A stretch of 8,882 nucleotides of DNA from an uncultured Desulfovibrio sp. (GTDB lineage: Bacteria > Desulfobacterota > Desulfovibrionia > Desulfovibrionales > Desulfovibrionaceae). The stretch's first letter is position 1; the number at the start of each line of letters is the position of its first letter. The notes below the pieces were generated by a model. It had not been told where the DNA came from. It saw only the letters and a program-made list of their open reading frames with translations, and searched no databases. The stretch spans positions 1-8,882 of the forward strand of contig USCL01000155.1 in the NCBI GenBank assembly GCA_900553145.1, written 5' to 3'. The position numbers and the translations under genes are program-made. Positions 1-6,660 of the stretch are shown here, in pieces.

Positions 1-575
1 CCGGTTGCGAGAACGGGGAGATCCGGCCGCGTGCGGAGGGTTTCCGCCCGCGCGCTGATGGCGGCGTAGTGGCGGCGGATGCCGTCGATGAGGTTCCGTT
101 CCTTGTCTTCGACGCTTTCGCCGGGCTCGACCACACGGATGTCCCGATCTCGCAGATAAGGGACGGCGCAGACGATGAGTTCGGGCTCTCCGTCTGGGCC
201 GTCGAGGCGGAGGATTTCGTGCTCGGGGTTGTCCGGGATCGCGCCCACGACATGGACGTTAAGGGCGCGCAGGAGTTCTTTCGGCGCGGTCAGGAAAGAG
301 GGCGAGTCATGATTGCCCGCCACCACGACGATATGGCGGCAGAAAGGCATGACCCGGCAGAGGAAGCGGTAATACAGCTCCTGTGCCCTGTTGCTGGGGG
401 CGCTTGTATCAAAGACGTCCCCGGCGACGATCAGCACGTCCACATGCCGTTCGCGGACCGTATCCGCCAGCCAGCCGAGGAAGGCGGAAAAGGTTTCGTA
501 ACGCCTGCGGCCGTAAAGCGTGCGTCCGATATGCCAGTCGGACGTGTGCAGTATCCTGAGGGAAGGTGTTCTCAT
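1..575 (-). CDS. sbcD: Exonuclease SbcCD subunit D, N-terminal half (partial, runs off window start)
   Basis: This is the Mre11-like metallophosphoesterase subunit of SbcCD, which with the SbcC ATPase cleaves hairpins and blocked double-strand DNA ends in the cytoplasm. The visible 191 codons read without interruption from ATG at 575. Seen directly: phosphodiesterase motif I HTSDWHIG (D13, H15), motif II AGDVFDTSAPSNRAQE (D53) and motif III VVVAGNHDSPSF (N88, H89). These supply the expected ligands for the two-metal site. The stretches TLYGRRRYE and LLRALNVHVVGA are also typical of SbcD. The fragment stops at LPVLATG, just where the next histidine motif (TGH) is expected. E. coli SbcD is about 400 residues, so roughly half is visible. 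The start is supported by GGAG seven bases upstream. sbcC would be expected further downstream, outside the window. The family call is secure from the motifs; the partner gene is inference. Confidence 0.95.
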   Translation of the reverse strand, partial: MRTPSLRILHTSDWHIGRTLYGRRRYETFSAFLGWLADTVRERHVDVLIVAGDVFDTSAPSNRAQELYYRFLCRVMPFCRHIVVVAGNHDSPSFLTAPKELLRALNVHVVGAIPDNPEHEILRLDGPDGEPELIVCAVPYLRDRDIRVVEPGESVEDKERNLIDGIRRHYAAISARAETLRTRPDLPVLAT

Positions 576-579
576 ATGT

Positions 580-626
580 AGGCTCCGTAGCCGGCCCCCG
601 CGGGGGCCGGTCCCTACAGATAGCCT
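580..626 (-). promoter_or_regulatory. Strong GC hairpin between the EF-hand gene and sbcD
   Basis: The core, 591-610, is a perfect 20-base self-complementary sequence with arms CCGGCCCCCG and CGGGGGCCGG. It is extended by GTAG/CTAC (587-590 with 614-617) and AGGCT/AGCCT (580-584 with 622-626), separated by small bulges. No run of T follows on either strand, so it is not a standard intrinsic terminator. It fills most of the 76-base spacer between two genes on the same strand. It may stabilise the end of the upstream message, attenuate read-through, or control sbcD translation. It could also be one copy of a dispersed intergenic palindrome; a single window cannot tell. Confidence 0.6.
583..586 (-). 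promoter_or_regulatory. Ribosome binding site of sbcD, inside a hairpin
   Basis: On the minus strand GGAG lies seven bases before the ATG at 575, a good Shine-Dalgarno match and distance that fixes the sbcD start. It sits in the outer, interrupted part of the stem formed by 580-626: GG falls in an internal loop and AG in the outer arm. Folding of the RNA could therefore affect access to it. Confidence 0.6.
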
Positions 627-651
627 GTGAATACAAGGGGGGCAAGAGCCT

Positions 652-2850
652 TTACTTGGCCGGGGCGGCCGGGGCCTTGGGGGCGGGGACGCCGCTTGTC
701 TGCTCCGGCGTTGCCGGATGCCGTTTCTGATATTCCTTCCATCCCCAGTAACCGCCTCCGGCAAGCAGCGCGGCGAGGCAGACGACGCCGAACGCCACGG
801 CCCATTTCTTCCAGCGGCTTTGCTTGCGGAACGGATCGTCAAAGGAGCGGTTGGCGTTGGGAGGCAGGGCCGCCGCGTCCGTCAGGCACGCGCCGAGCAC
901 GAAATTGATGGGGATCTGGCTGTTCACCGCCCATCCCGATGCGTCGAGGACCGGGCCGAGCGTCCTGCGCCGCAGCTTCAGCCACGCGAGGAACATGGAG
1001 GGGCCGGATATGCACAGGAAGATCCCTATGAACAGCAGGGGGAATTGCCACCACGCCAGAGAGAACAACGCCGCCGCGATGCTGGCGAGCGCCGTGCCGA
1101 GGGCACCGAGGGCGAGCCCGATAGCCGCGAAGATCCCCATGCTCCGCCCGATGTCGAACGGTTTCGCTTCCTTCTTGGTGTCCGTGGTCAGTTTTTCAAT
1201 GGATTTGGAAGCGTCGGACATCAGCGCGGAGTCTTTGGACGAGGCCAGTTTTTCAAGCTGATCCGTGATCATGCGCCCGAATCGCTTGTAAGGCGCGAAC
1301 ATGGCGGTACGGATGCTGATGGGGTTGTCCACCAGCTTGATCAGGACGGCTTCCCAGCTTTTGCCCTGCGTGTCCACAAAAACGCCGTGCCGCCCCGGCG
1401 TCAGCAGGTTGGAATTACCCGCCGTAACCGCCGCGACGATGTTCATTTTTTCATTCGTATCGGCGCGCGTGCATTCGCAGTAGGCGAGGCAAAGCTGGCT
1501 TGGTTGGGCTTGCGTCGCGTGGTTGGCTATATCATCCACGCGCAGGCACAGGTTGCATCCCCTGCCGTCGATGAACAGCGTGCCGATCTGGAAGGTGGTA
1601 GGCCGCGAGAGGGCGTAGAAATCGCAGAAGGAAACGAAATTCATCAACAGCCGGTGCAGGTGATGGTGGTAGAGGACGAGGCGCTCCACATCCATAAGCG
1701 CCTTGAGGTTGTTTGCCGCTTCCTCATCCTGCCGTGTCAGCGTTTCGAAACGGGATGGAAGATCGCCGGATAGCAGTTCGCCAATCCGTTCCCCGCCGAG
1801 TTTGTCCGCGCCGCTTTCGGGCTTGCGGGCCGCCAGTTCCGCATACGGGGCGAAGCGCGCTTTGAGGGCCTGCCATTCCTCGGAAAGCAGTTCGTCCCGC
1901 GCGCCGATAAGCGGTATGACAACCGCATCTCTCAGGGCGGTGATCTGATCGCGCCATGCGGGGTTCAGGCCTTTTTCAAGAGGGAGCGGGCGTTCAGCCG
2001 TAATGTGCGCGAGAGGGAGTTCACGCATGGTTTCGTCGGTCGTGCCGAGGTTATGGTCGACGAGTTGGGCAAATACCGTTTCCGGGGCATTGAGCGCATC
2101 CGAGGCCCGGGCGTCGAACGCGACAAGCTGGCAGCGCGTGAAATAGTCGTCGATTTTGGACTGCACGGACTGGAAAAGCTGAAAGGCCGCGTCCGTACCC
2201 GTGCCAAGCGGAAACGTGGCCGCATAGGCCGCGAGCTCGTCGGACCATGCTTTGTAATCCCGGACGTTTTGCATGAACGTTTGGGCCAGTTCAAGCGTCG
2301 CGCCTTGCTGGCCGCCGGCGTCGGGTGCCCCGCCCGTCGCTGCGGTTACGTCCTCGATGAACCGGTTCATATCCGGGTCGAAAGAAGGATGGGGCGTCAT
2401 CACGCCGTCGCCGTTGAAAGCGGTCTGCGTCGCCGCGTCGATGGCTTCCGCCACATCCTCCCGTGTAAGGGAGGCGTCTTTGCCGTTCTGCGTCAGGATA
2501 CGGCTTGCGGTGGAATAAAGCAGGCGGCCTTCATCCGTATCCTGCCTGATTTCATCAAGCGCCAGTTCCGGGCGGCTTTCGGCCAGCAGGGCCGGATCGT
2601 TGAGCCGTGCCGCCGTCCAGCGAACGGCGTCGAGCACTTCCTGAATGCGGATGCGCCCGTCTTTATCGGCATCAAGCAGCTCCAGCGTCCGAGGGTCAAA
2701 CTGGAGCTTGTCGATGGGGCAGCTGAGGGCGACCCAGAGTTTGGGGTCGAGCTCGTCAAGATGCAGCAGTTCTTCAGGCGTACGCAGGGTCACCTGATCC
2801 AGCCCGCCGATTCTGTGGAATTTCCAGTTGAAGGCAGCATGATTGGGCAT
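652..2850 (-). CDS. EF-hand, cysteine-cluster membrane protein of unknown function
   Basis: A 732-residue protein of no function known to me. An EF-hand loop fills residues 60-71 (D60-A-D62-K-D64-G65-R-I-R-I-Q-E71) with all canonical calcium ligand positions. Degenerate loop-like stretches follow at 121-132 and 144-155. The long, mostly helical middle ends in LYHHHLHRLL and a cysteine group: C432, C435, C454, C458, C460 (CxxC, then Cx3CxC). Residues 570-624 are strongly hydrophobic, probably two membrane helices ending in KLRRR. Then comes a conserved-looking segment, VLDASGWAVNSQIPINFVLG, and a third helix at about 683-704 preceded by RWKK. The tail is rich in Ala and Pro. No signal peptide is seen; the positive-inside rule puts the large N-terminal part in the cytoplasm and the tail outside. 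I recall similar EF-hand plus GWAVN proteins annotated as hypothetical in other bacteria, but cannot verify this. The start is ATG 2850 with GAGGAG six bases upstream. Confidence 0.85.
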   Translation of the reverse strand: MPNHAAFNWKFHRIGGLDQVTLRTPEELLHLDELDPKLWVALSCPIDKLQFDPRTLELLDADKDGRIRIQEVLDAVRWTAARLNDPALLAESRPELALDEIRQDTDEGRLLYSTASRILTQNGKDASLTREDVAEAIDAATQTAFNGDGVMTPHPSFDPDMNRFIEDVTAATGGAPDAGGQQGATLELAQTFMQNVRDYKAWSDELAAYAATFPLGTGTDAAFQLFQSVQSKIDDYFTRCQLVAFDARASDALNAPETVFAQLVDHNLGTTDETMRELPLAHITAERPLPLEKGLNPAWRDQITALRDAVVIPLIGARDELLSEEWQALKARFAPYAELAARKPESGADKLGGERIGELLSGDLPSRFETLTRQDEEAANNLKALMDVERLVLYHHHLHRLLMNFVSFCDFYALSRPTTFQIGTLFIDGRGCNLCLRVDDIANHATQAQPSQLCLAYCECTRADTNEKMNIVAAVTAGNSNLLTPGRHGVFVDTQGKSWEAVLIKLVDNPISIRTAMFAPYKRFGRMITDQLEKLASSKDSALMSDASKSIEKLTTDTKKEAKPFDIGRSMGIFAAIGLALGALGTALASIAAALFSLAWWQFPLLFIGIFLCISGPSMFLAWLKLRRRTLGPVLDASGWAVNSQIPINFVLGACLTDAAALPPNANRSFDDPFRKQSRWKKWAVAFGVVCLAALLAGGGYWGWKEYQKRHPATPEQTSGVPAPKAPAAPAK

Positions 2851-2856
2851 GGGGTT

Positions 2857-2862
2857 CTCCTC
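2857..2862 (-). promoter_or_regulatory. Ribosome binding site of the EF-hand gene
   Basis: The minus strand carries GAGGAG six bases before the ATG at 2850. It is a strong, well-spaced Shine-Dalgarno that decides this start. Confidence 0.75.
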
Positions 2863-2881
2863 TAAGCATGGTGTTCTTTTG

Positions 2882-2909
2882 GCTGTAGCCCGGATCGGGC
2901 ACGTTTCAA
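2882..2909 (-). promoter_or_regulatory. Candidate sigma70-type promoter of the EF-hand gene
   Basis: On the minus strand TTGAAA (2909-2904, five of six bases of the -35 consensus) is followed after 16 bases by TACAGC (2887-2882, three of six of the -10). It lies about 30-60 bases before the ATG at 2850. The spacer holds a short dyad, GCCCG-GAT-CGGGC on the plus strand (2888-2900). A second dyad, TTTC-AAAT-GAAA (2904-2915), overlaps the -35. Both could be operators, but the -10 is weak and the assignment rests on eye inspection only. Confidence 0.3.
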
Positions 2910-3025
2910 ATGAAAATCTGCGGTGGGGGCTGATTGCGGGCCGTAGCCTTTTGGGCGAAGAAGACGTACAAACAGAAGGCCCGCCGTAATGGGGGATTTT
3001 CCCTGAAAAGGTGTAACCGAAACCT

Positions 3026-3030
3026 AAAGG
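3026..3030 (+). promoter_or_regulatory. Ribosome binding site of the small plus-strand gene
   Basis: AAAGG lies eight bases before the ATG at 3039 but only two before the in-frame ATG at 3033. Spacing therefore favours 3039 as the start. I saw no convincing -35/-10 pair for this gene in 2911-3025. Confidence 0.5.
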
Positions 3031-3038
3031 ATATGACG

Positions 3039-3305
3039 ATGCCGAAGTTGCAAGCGGCGCGAGTGACGCAATGCGGACTGGATTTCGCTGTGGTGCTGGT
3101 CGACCCGAAGCTGTTTATGAATCCCAAGGAACTGGAAGCGTTTTCGGAGCGTGCCCAAGCGCTTTTCCCCGGCGTTCCGGTGGCGATATTGAGCCATGAC
3201 GAGCTTAAGGTAACCCGCTATCATGGCCCGGATGATGTGGTGGCCTTCCTCAAGCAGGTGCGCGTGGTCAGCCTGCCGTGGGTCGAATATTCCATCGGCG
3301 AATAG
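3039..3305 (+). CDS. Small conserved-type hypothetical protein, 88 residues
   Basis: I do not recognise this protein. It runs from MPKLQAARVTQCGLDFAVVL to LPWVEYSIGE. The pattern suggests a compact alpha/beta fold: strand (LDFAVVLVD), helix (NPKELEAFSERAQALF), strand (VPVAILSHD), strand (KVTRYHG), helix (PDDVVAFLKQV), strand (RVVSLPWVEY). It has one cysteine, no signal peptide and no membrane segment, so it is probably cytoplasmic. Evidence that it is real: a Shine-Dalgarno suited to the 3039 start, a strong intrinsic terminator six bases after the stop, and no competing gene on the other strand. An in-frame ATG at 3033 would add two residues; longer upstream extensions lack a plausible start. 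It is the only plus-strand gene here, divergent from the EF-hand gene and convergent with the AsmA gene. Confidence 0.75.
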   Translation: MPKLQAARVTQCGLDFAVVLVDPKLFMNPKELEAFSERAQALFPGVPVAILSHDELKVTRYHGPDDVVAFLKQVRVVSLPWVEYSIGE

Positions 3306-3310
3306 GCAGA

Positions 3311-3336
3311 GGGACCGGAGCGATTCGGTCCCTTTT
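3311..3336 (+). terminator. Intrinsic terminator of the small plus-strand gene
   Basis: The stem GGGACCGGA (3311-3319) pairs with TTCGGTCCC (3324-3332), including one G-T wobble, around the GNRA-type loop GCGA. TTTT follows at 3333-3336. It begins six bases after the TAG stop. On the opposite strand no T tract follows the hairpin, so it should not terminate the AsmA transcript. Confidence 0.85.
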
Positions 3337-3480
3337 CATAAGGGTGCCCGCCGCCGACGGGGAGTCCCCGCAAGGGTCGCCGACTGTTTGGGCGGTGGCG
3401 TTTCTCCGTTGAGGGGGGAGAGCCCGTGGCCACGAAGGCGGCGTCTCGCTTTCATTCCGCCGACGATAGCCGGGCTGCCG
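3337..3480. other. Convergent spacer, no gene seen
   Basis: GC-rich sequence between the small plus-strand gene's terminator and the AsmA stop. It contains several short dyads: CGGGGA-G-TCCCCG (3358-3370), GTCGCCGAC (3376-3384), the palindrome GTGGCCAC (3426-3433) and GGCGG/CCGCC arms around 3438-3462. None is followed by a T run on the minus strand, so I cannot point to an intrinsic terminator for the AsmA gene. Open frames through here lack start signals and I do not call them. Confidence 0.5.
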
Positions 3481-6400
3481 CTACGGCGTAAGGAAACGGA
3501 GCGGAGCGGAGACCACGATGTCCAGGATATTGAGGACGCCGCTGCCGATGCTGTTGAAGACATTCGCCAAAATGCCCGTGGCGTTGAAGCTGCGCTGCGG
3601 CGAGTCGAGGCTGCCGTAATAGCGCACCGGAATATCCGGGATACCGGGGCCGGTTACGTTCAGGGCATAGTTGAGCGTTTTGTTGATGAGATTGATGCTG
3701 CCTTGGCCCCGGACGGACAGCCCGCCGGAGAGGTTGAGGTCGCGAGTGGTCAGGATGCCCTTGGAAAGCGTTCCGGAGGCGCTCAGTGAACTGAAACGGC
3801 TTAGAGGGCCGGGCTTTTTGGCATCCAGATCACCGTTCCGGATGGTGAAGTTGAGGTTGCCGTTCAGGGCGGCGGGGATGTCCGCGCTGGAACGGAGCAG
3901 GCCCGACACGTCGGCGTCGAGGCTTCCCGTACCGGACAGAAGTTGCTGCTGCCCCCGTTCTCTGGACAGCATCAGGACATTGACGGCGTTCAACGTATAC
4001 CGCAGCCGCGTGAGCAGGCCTCCCGCAGTGGCTTCCGCGCGGAAGCCCGCCCCCGCCGTTCCCCCGGCGACGCGGGCTTTGATGGGGTCGGCTGTGAGCA
4101 CGCCGTTTTTGATGGCCACGGGAGCCGTCAGGTTTTCATGGGGGATGCGGGCGATGATCAGACGTTCCACGCTGATATCCCCATCCAGCTGCACCTTCTT
4201 GAGCCATCCGGTCTGCCAAGGGGCGTCAGGTTGTGAGTGCTTCGAGGATGGAGGCAGGTAATCCCCCAAGCGCAGTGTCCCGAGCCGGAGCTTGCCGGTC
4301 CAATAGGGAAGCGTTCCCTTCGTGCATTCGAGTTGGCCTGTAAGGCGCGTATCGTCAACGCTTCCCTCAAGGTTGGAGATGCGCAGTGCGGATGCGTCGG
4401 TTCGGATTTTCGCTTTTGCATGCGCCTGCCTGAATGCCTGTCGAGGAAGGTTGGAGGGCAGGATATCCCATTGGGCAAGAAAGGCGCGGAGATTGCCCGT
4501 TGAAACGGACACCGAAGCGTCCCACGCCGGATTCGTATCCAGACGGGTGCCGCTCACGGAACCGTTGAACGAGGCGGAGGCTTCTTTCGCGGCAAACTGT
4601 CCGGAGAGTTCTTTGGCTTCCAGCGTGTGCGCCTCCGTATTGAGGGACAGTTTGCCTGACGCCTGTCCGGTGATGCCGTTGGCGGACAGTTTGCCCGAGA
4701 CGGCAACGGCATCAGCGAAAAGGTTGAACGGGCCGCTTGCGGGGAACTGGAGTGCCCCCGTCAGCTCGAGCGAAGCCTGTTCGGCCGCTGTTGTCAGACT
4801 TCCCTGCCAATTGCCGGTATAGGCATAGCGTGGCTGGGTTCCTTGGGTTTTGCTTCCCGCTCCTTGGAAGGCGACACGCAATTGTGAGAAGGCAATGCTT
4901 TTTTCTTTTTGGGTCCGTGAAAGCGAAAGGGTGCCTTTTTCAATGAGCGCCTCCCCTTTGCCTTTCAGCGAGGAGAGGAAGGCGGCGGGCGAAGCCGGCC
5001 GCGCCGTGAAGCTGGCCGAACCCGTCAGCGTGCCTTTCAAAAAGGGGTATCCCGCCACTGGGCTGAACAGCTTGTCGGCGTTGATCCCGTTTGCCGTGAG
5101 GTTCAAGGCCATGACGTCGCCGGGAATGAGATCGCCTTGCGCCGAGCCTTCGTACAATGACCCGCAACGGATGGCGAGCTTGGTCTGTTCCGTTTTGCTG
5201 GCCGGATCGGGCGTTATGCGGACGGAAACGCTGTTGCCCGCCCACTTCCAGAATGTGGCGCGGGCGGCCTCGAGATGAATGTCATAGCCCACAGCCGTAT
5301 TGGAGTCATCCCCGCCGAGAAGCGGCGGGACCTTATAGGCGGGCGCGGAAACCGCCTTGTTCTCCACTTCGGGGAATATCCGGTTCAAAGGGGCTTCTTT
5401 AGTTGTCAGGTGCAGCGCAATGACCGGGTTGGAAAAATCGCTGACGCCGCCGTTTCCGGTGAAAACGGTATCCAATGTCTTCGCGGTGATGGAAGAGGCG
5501 ACGAGCTTTTGCGGGGTGAGTTCAAAGGGAAGGGTTCCCGAGATCTGATCCAGCGCGACCTGCACGCCCGGCGGGAGGTCGCGCGCAAAGCCGAACCAGC
5601 GGGGAAGGCTCAGTTGCTTAAGGACAAGCGTTCCTTGCAGCGTCGGCAGGGAATCCGCTCCGGAGAAGAACAAACGCCCGTCCAAGGCGGCTTGATCTCC
5701 TTCGACCTTGAGGCTGGCTCCTTTGATAGTGATCTGCGGGAGGGCCGTTCCCTGCAGAAGCGTGTTGAGAGGGGCTTTGGCCGAGAACGGGAGCAGGGCA
5801 TGGACAGGGACGGATTGGCGTTTCAGCGAAAAGCTTCCGTCAAGGGAGGCTACGCCGTCAATGGCGAGGGTATCTTGCGCCGTACGGGCTGTTACGCCAA
5901 GGACGAACCGGGGGCTGTTTTCTTCACCGGAGAGAGGAATGGCGCATGTAGCCTTGAACTGAAGTGTGGCCGCGGTGCCGGGCGGGAACGCATACTCCAG
6001 ATCGGAGATGTCCAGATTGATATTGCCGAACGTTTGGACGGGGCTGACCTGCCCGTCTTTTTGCGGCGGCGTGTTCCCGTACCACTCCAGTTTCCCTATG
6101 GCGAGCGAAAGTTCTCCCGGTTCCCCGTTTCCCGGAATGGTGGTGCCGGAAACGCCGGACACCCGCCACAGGGGATGGAGACCGGACGGGCCGGTGCCGG
6201 GAAGGAGGGAGGCAATGGTCCCGTCTTCAAGGTCGATATTCATTTCAGCCAGTTGCGGCGGCAGGGAGAAGCCGGGGTGTTTTTCCGCTGGTGCTGCACC
6301 GGCGGGCCGCTCCAGCAGCAACGTGGGCTTGAGGAGCCGGACTCCGGAGATGCGCGTTTTGCCGCTGAGCAGGGCCCAGAGATCGGGATACACGCTTCCC

Positions 6401-6660
6401 TTGTCCACAAACAGGGTCATCTCCGGGGTACGGAGGGTAAGGCCGGAAACGCTGGCTGCGGGCCGGGGGAAGAGCGAGAGCGAGGCTTGCTCCGCAGACA
6501 GGACGAAGCCCGACTCAGGCGCGGAAAAGCGGGCGGAAAGGGAACGGGCAAGCCCGGCGGGGTCTTGATTGAACGTATAGACGAAGAAGCCGAGCGCAAG
6601 GACGAGCGCCCAGAAAAGGGGGAGCAAAACATACAGGAGGACGGAGGTGGAACGCTTCAT
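3481..6660 (-). CDS. AsmA family protein (envelope, probable lipid-transfer bridge)
   Basis: A 1059-residue member of the AsmA-like group. E. coli relatives (AsmA, TamB, YhdP, YdbH) are anchored in the inner membrane and reach across the periplasm as a long beta-groove, with roles in phospholipid transport and outer-membrane integrity. Seen here: an N-terminal signal anchor at about residues 7-30 (VLLYVLLPLFWALVLALGFF), then SFSARF-like and LSLFPRPAASVSGLTLRTPE segments typical of the AsmA N-terminus (the first reads LSARFSAPESGF). A long run of alternating beta sequence with repeated xLxGxL and GxLxL patterns follows. The C-terminal AsmA region shows LSRFSSLSASGTLSKGIL, LNLSGGLSVRGQGSINL and IPVRYYGSLDSP (about 1010-1022), then a hydrophobic tail to residue 1059. 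The length lies between AsmA (about 617) and TamB/YhdP (about 1260). ATG 6660 overlaps the upstream stop as ATGA and has no visible Shine-Dalgarno, suggesting coupled translation. Family is secure; cargo is unknown. Confidence 0.93.
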   Translation of the reverse strand: MKRSTSVLLYVLLPLFWALVLALGFFVYTFNQDPAGLARSLSARFSAPESGFVLSAEQASLSLFPRPAASVSGLTLRTPEMTLFVDKGSVYPDLWALLSGKTRISGVRLLKPTLLLERPAGAAPAEKHPGFSLPPQLAEMNIDLEDGTIASLLPGTGPSGLHPLWRVSGVSGTTIPGNGEPGELSLAIGKLEWYGNTPPQKDGQVSPVQTFGNINLDISDLEYAFPPGTAATLQFKATCAIPLSGEENSPRFVLGVTARTAQDTLAIDGVASLDGSFSLKRQSVPVHALLPFSAKAPLNTLLQGTALPQITIKGASLKVEGDQAALDGRLFFSGADSLPTLQGTLVLKQLSLPRWFGFARDLPPGVQVALDQISGTLPFELTPQKLVASSITAKTLDTVFTGNGGVSDFSNPVIALHLTTKEAPLNRIFPEVENKAVSAPAYKVPPLLGGDDSNTAVGYDIHLEAARATFWKWAGNSVSVRITPDPASKTEQTKLAIRCGSLYEGSAQGDLIPGDVMALNLTANGINADKLFSPVAGYPFLKGTLTGSASFTARPASPAAFLSSLKGKGEALIEKGTLSLSRTQKEKSIAFSQLRVAFQGAGSKTQGTQPRYAYTGNWQGSLTTAAEQASLELTGALQFPASGPFNLFADAVAVSGKLSANGITGQASGKLSLNTEAHTLEAKELSGQFAAKEASASFNGSVSGTRLDTNPAWDASVSVSTGNLRAFLAQWDILPSNLPRQAFRQAHAKAKIRTDASALRISNLEGSVDDTRLTGQLECTKGTLPYWTGKLRLGTLRLGDYLPPSSKHSQPDAPWQTGWLKKVQLDGDISVERLIIARIPHENLTAPVAIKNGVLTADPIKARVAGGTAGAGFRAEATAGGLLTRLRYTLNAVNVLMLSRERGQQQLLSGTGSLDADVSGLLRSSADIPAALNGNLNFTIRNGDLDAKKPGPLSRFSSLSASGTLSKGILTTRDLNLSGGLSVRGQGSINLINKTLNYALNVTGPGIPDIPVRYYGSLDSPQRSFNATGILANVFNSIGSGVLNILDIVVSAPLRFLTP
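6657..6660 (-). other. ATGA stop/start overlap joining helicase-nuclease and AsmA genes
   Basis: On the minus strand the AsmA ATG (6660-6658) and the helicase TGA (6659-6657) share two bases. The 20 bases before the ATG (GATTACAAACAGTTACAGAC) contain no purine-rich Shine-Dalgarno. Start of AsmA translation therefore probably depends on ribosomes terminating at the helicase stop. Confidence 0.8.

Noticed and set aside
69..581. 170-residue plus-strand open frame
   Set aside because: It is the antisense shadow of sbcD, whose three phosphoesterase motifs on the minus strand are unambiguous.
591..610. Intrinsic terminator for the EF-hand gene
   Set aside because: The hairpin is strong but no T run follows on the minus strand, so I list it as a hairpin of unknown role.
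718..1773. 351-residue plus-strand open frame opposite the EF-hand gene
   Set aside because: Arg-rich composition and no motifs. The minus strand encodes a protein with a canonical EF-hand and membrane helices here.
2005..2865. 286-residue plus-strand open frame over the start of the EF-hand gene
   Set aside because: It runs antisense to the EF-hand coding sequence and through its ribosome binding site, and has no recognisable domain.
2934..3038. Upstream extension of the small plus-strand gene to a TTG start
   Set aside because: The added residues are basic and unstructured in appearance, there is no Shine-Dalgarno before 2934, and AAAGG supports the start at 3039.
3223..3789. 188-residue plus-strand open frame through the convergent spacer
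   Set aside because: It overlaps the end of the small gene, crosses its terminator and the AsmA C-terminus, and has a low-complexity Arg/Pro-rich product.
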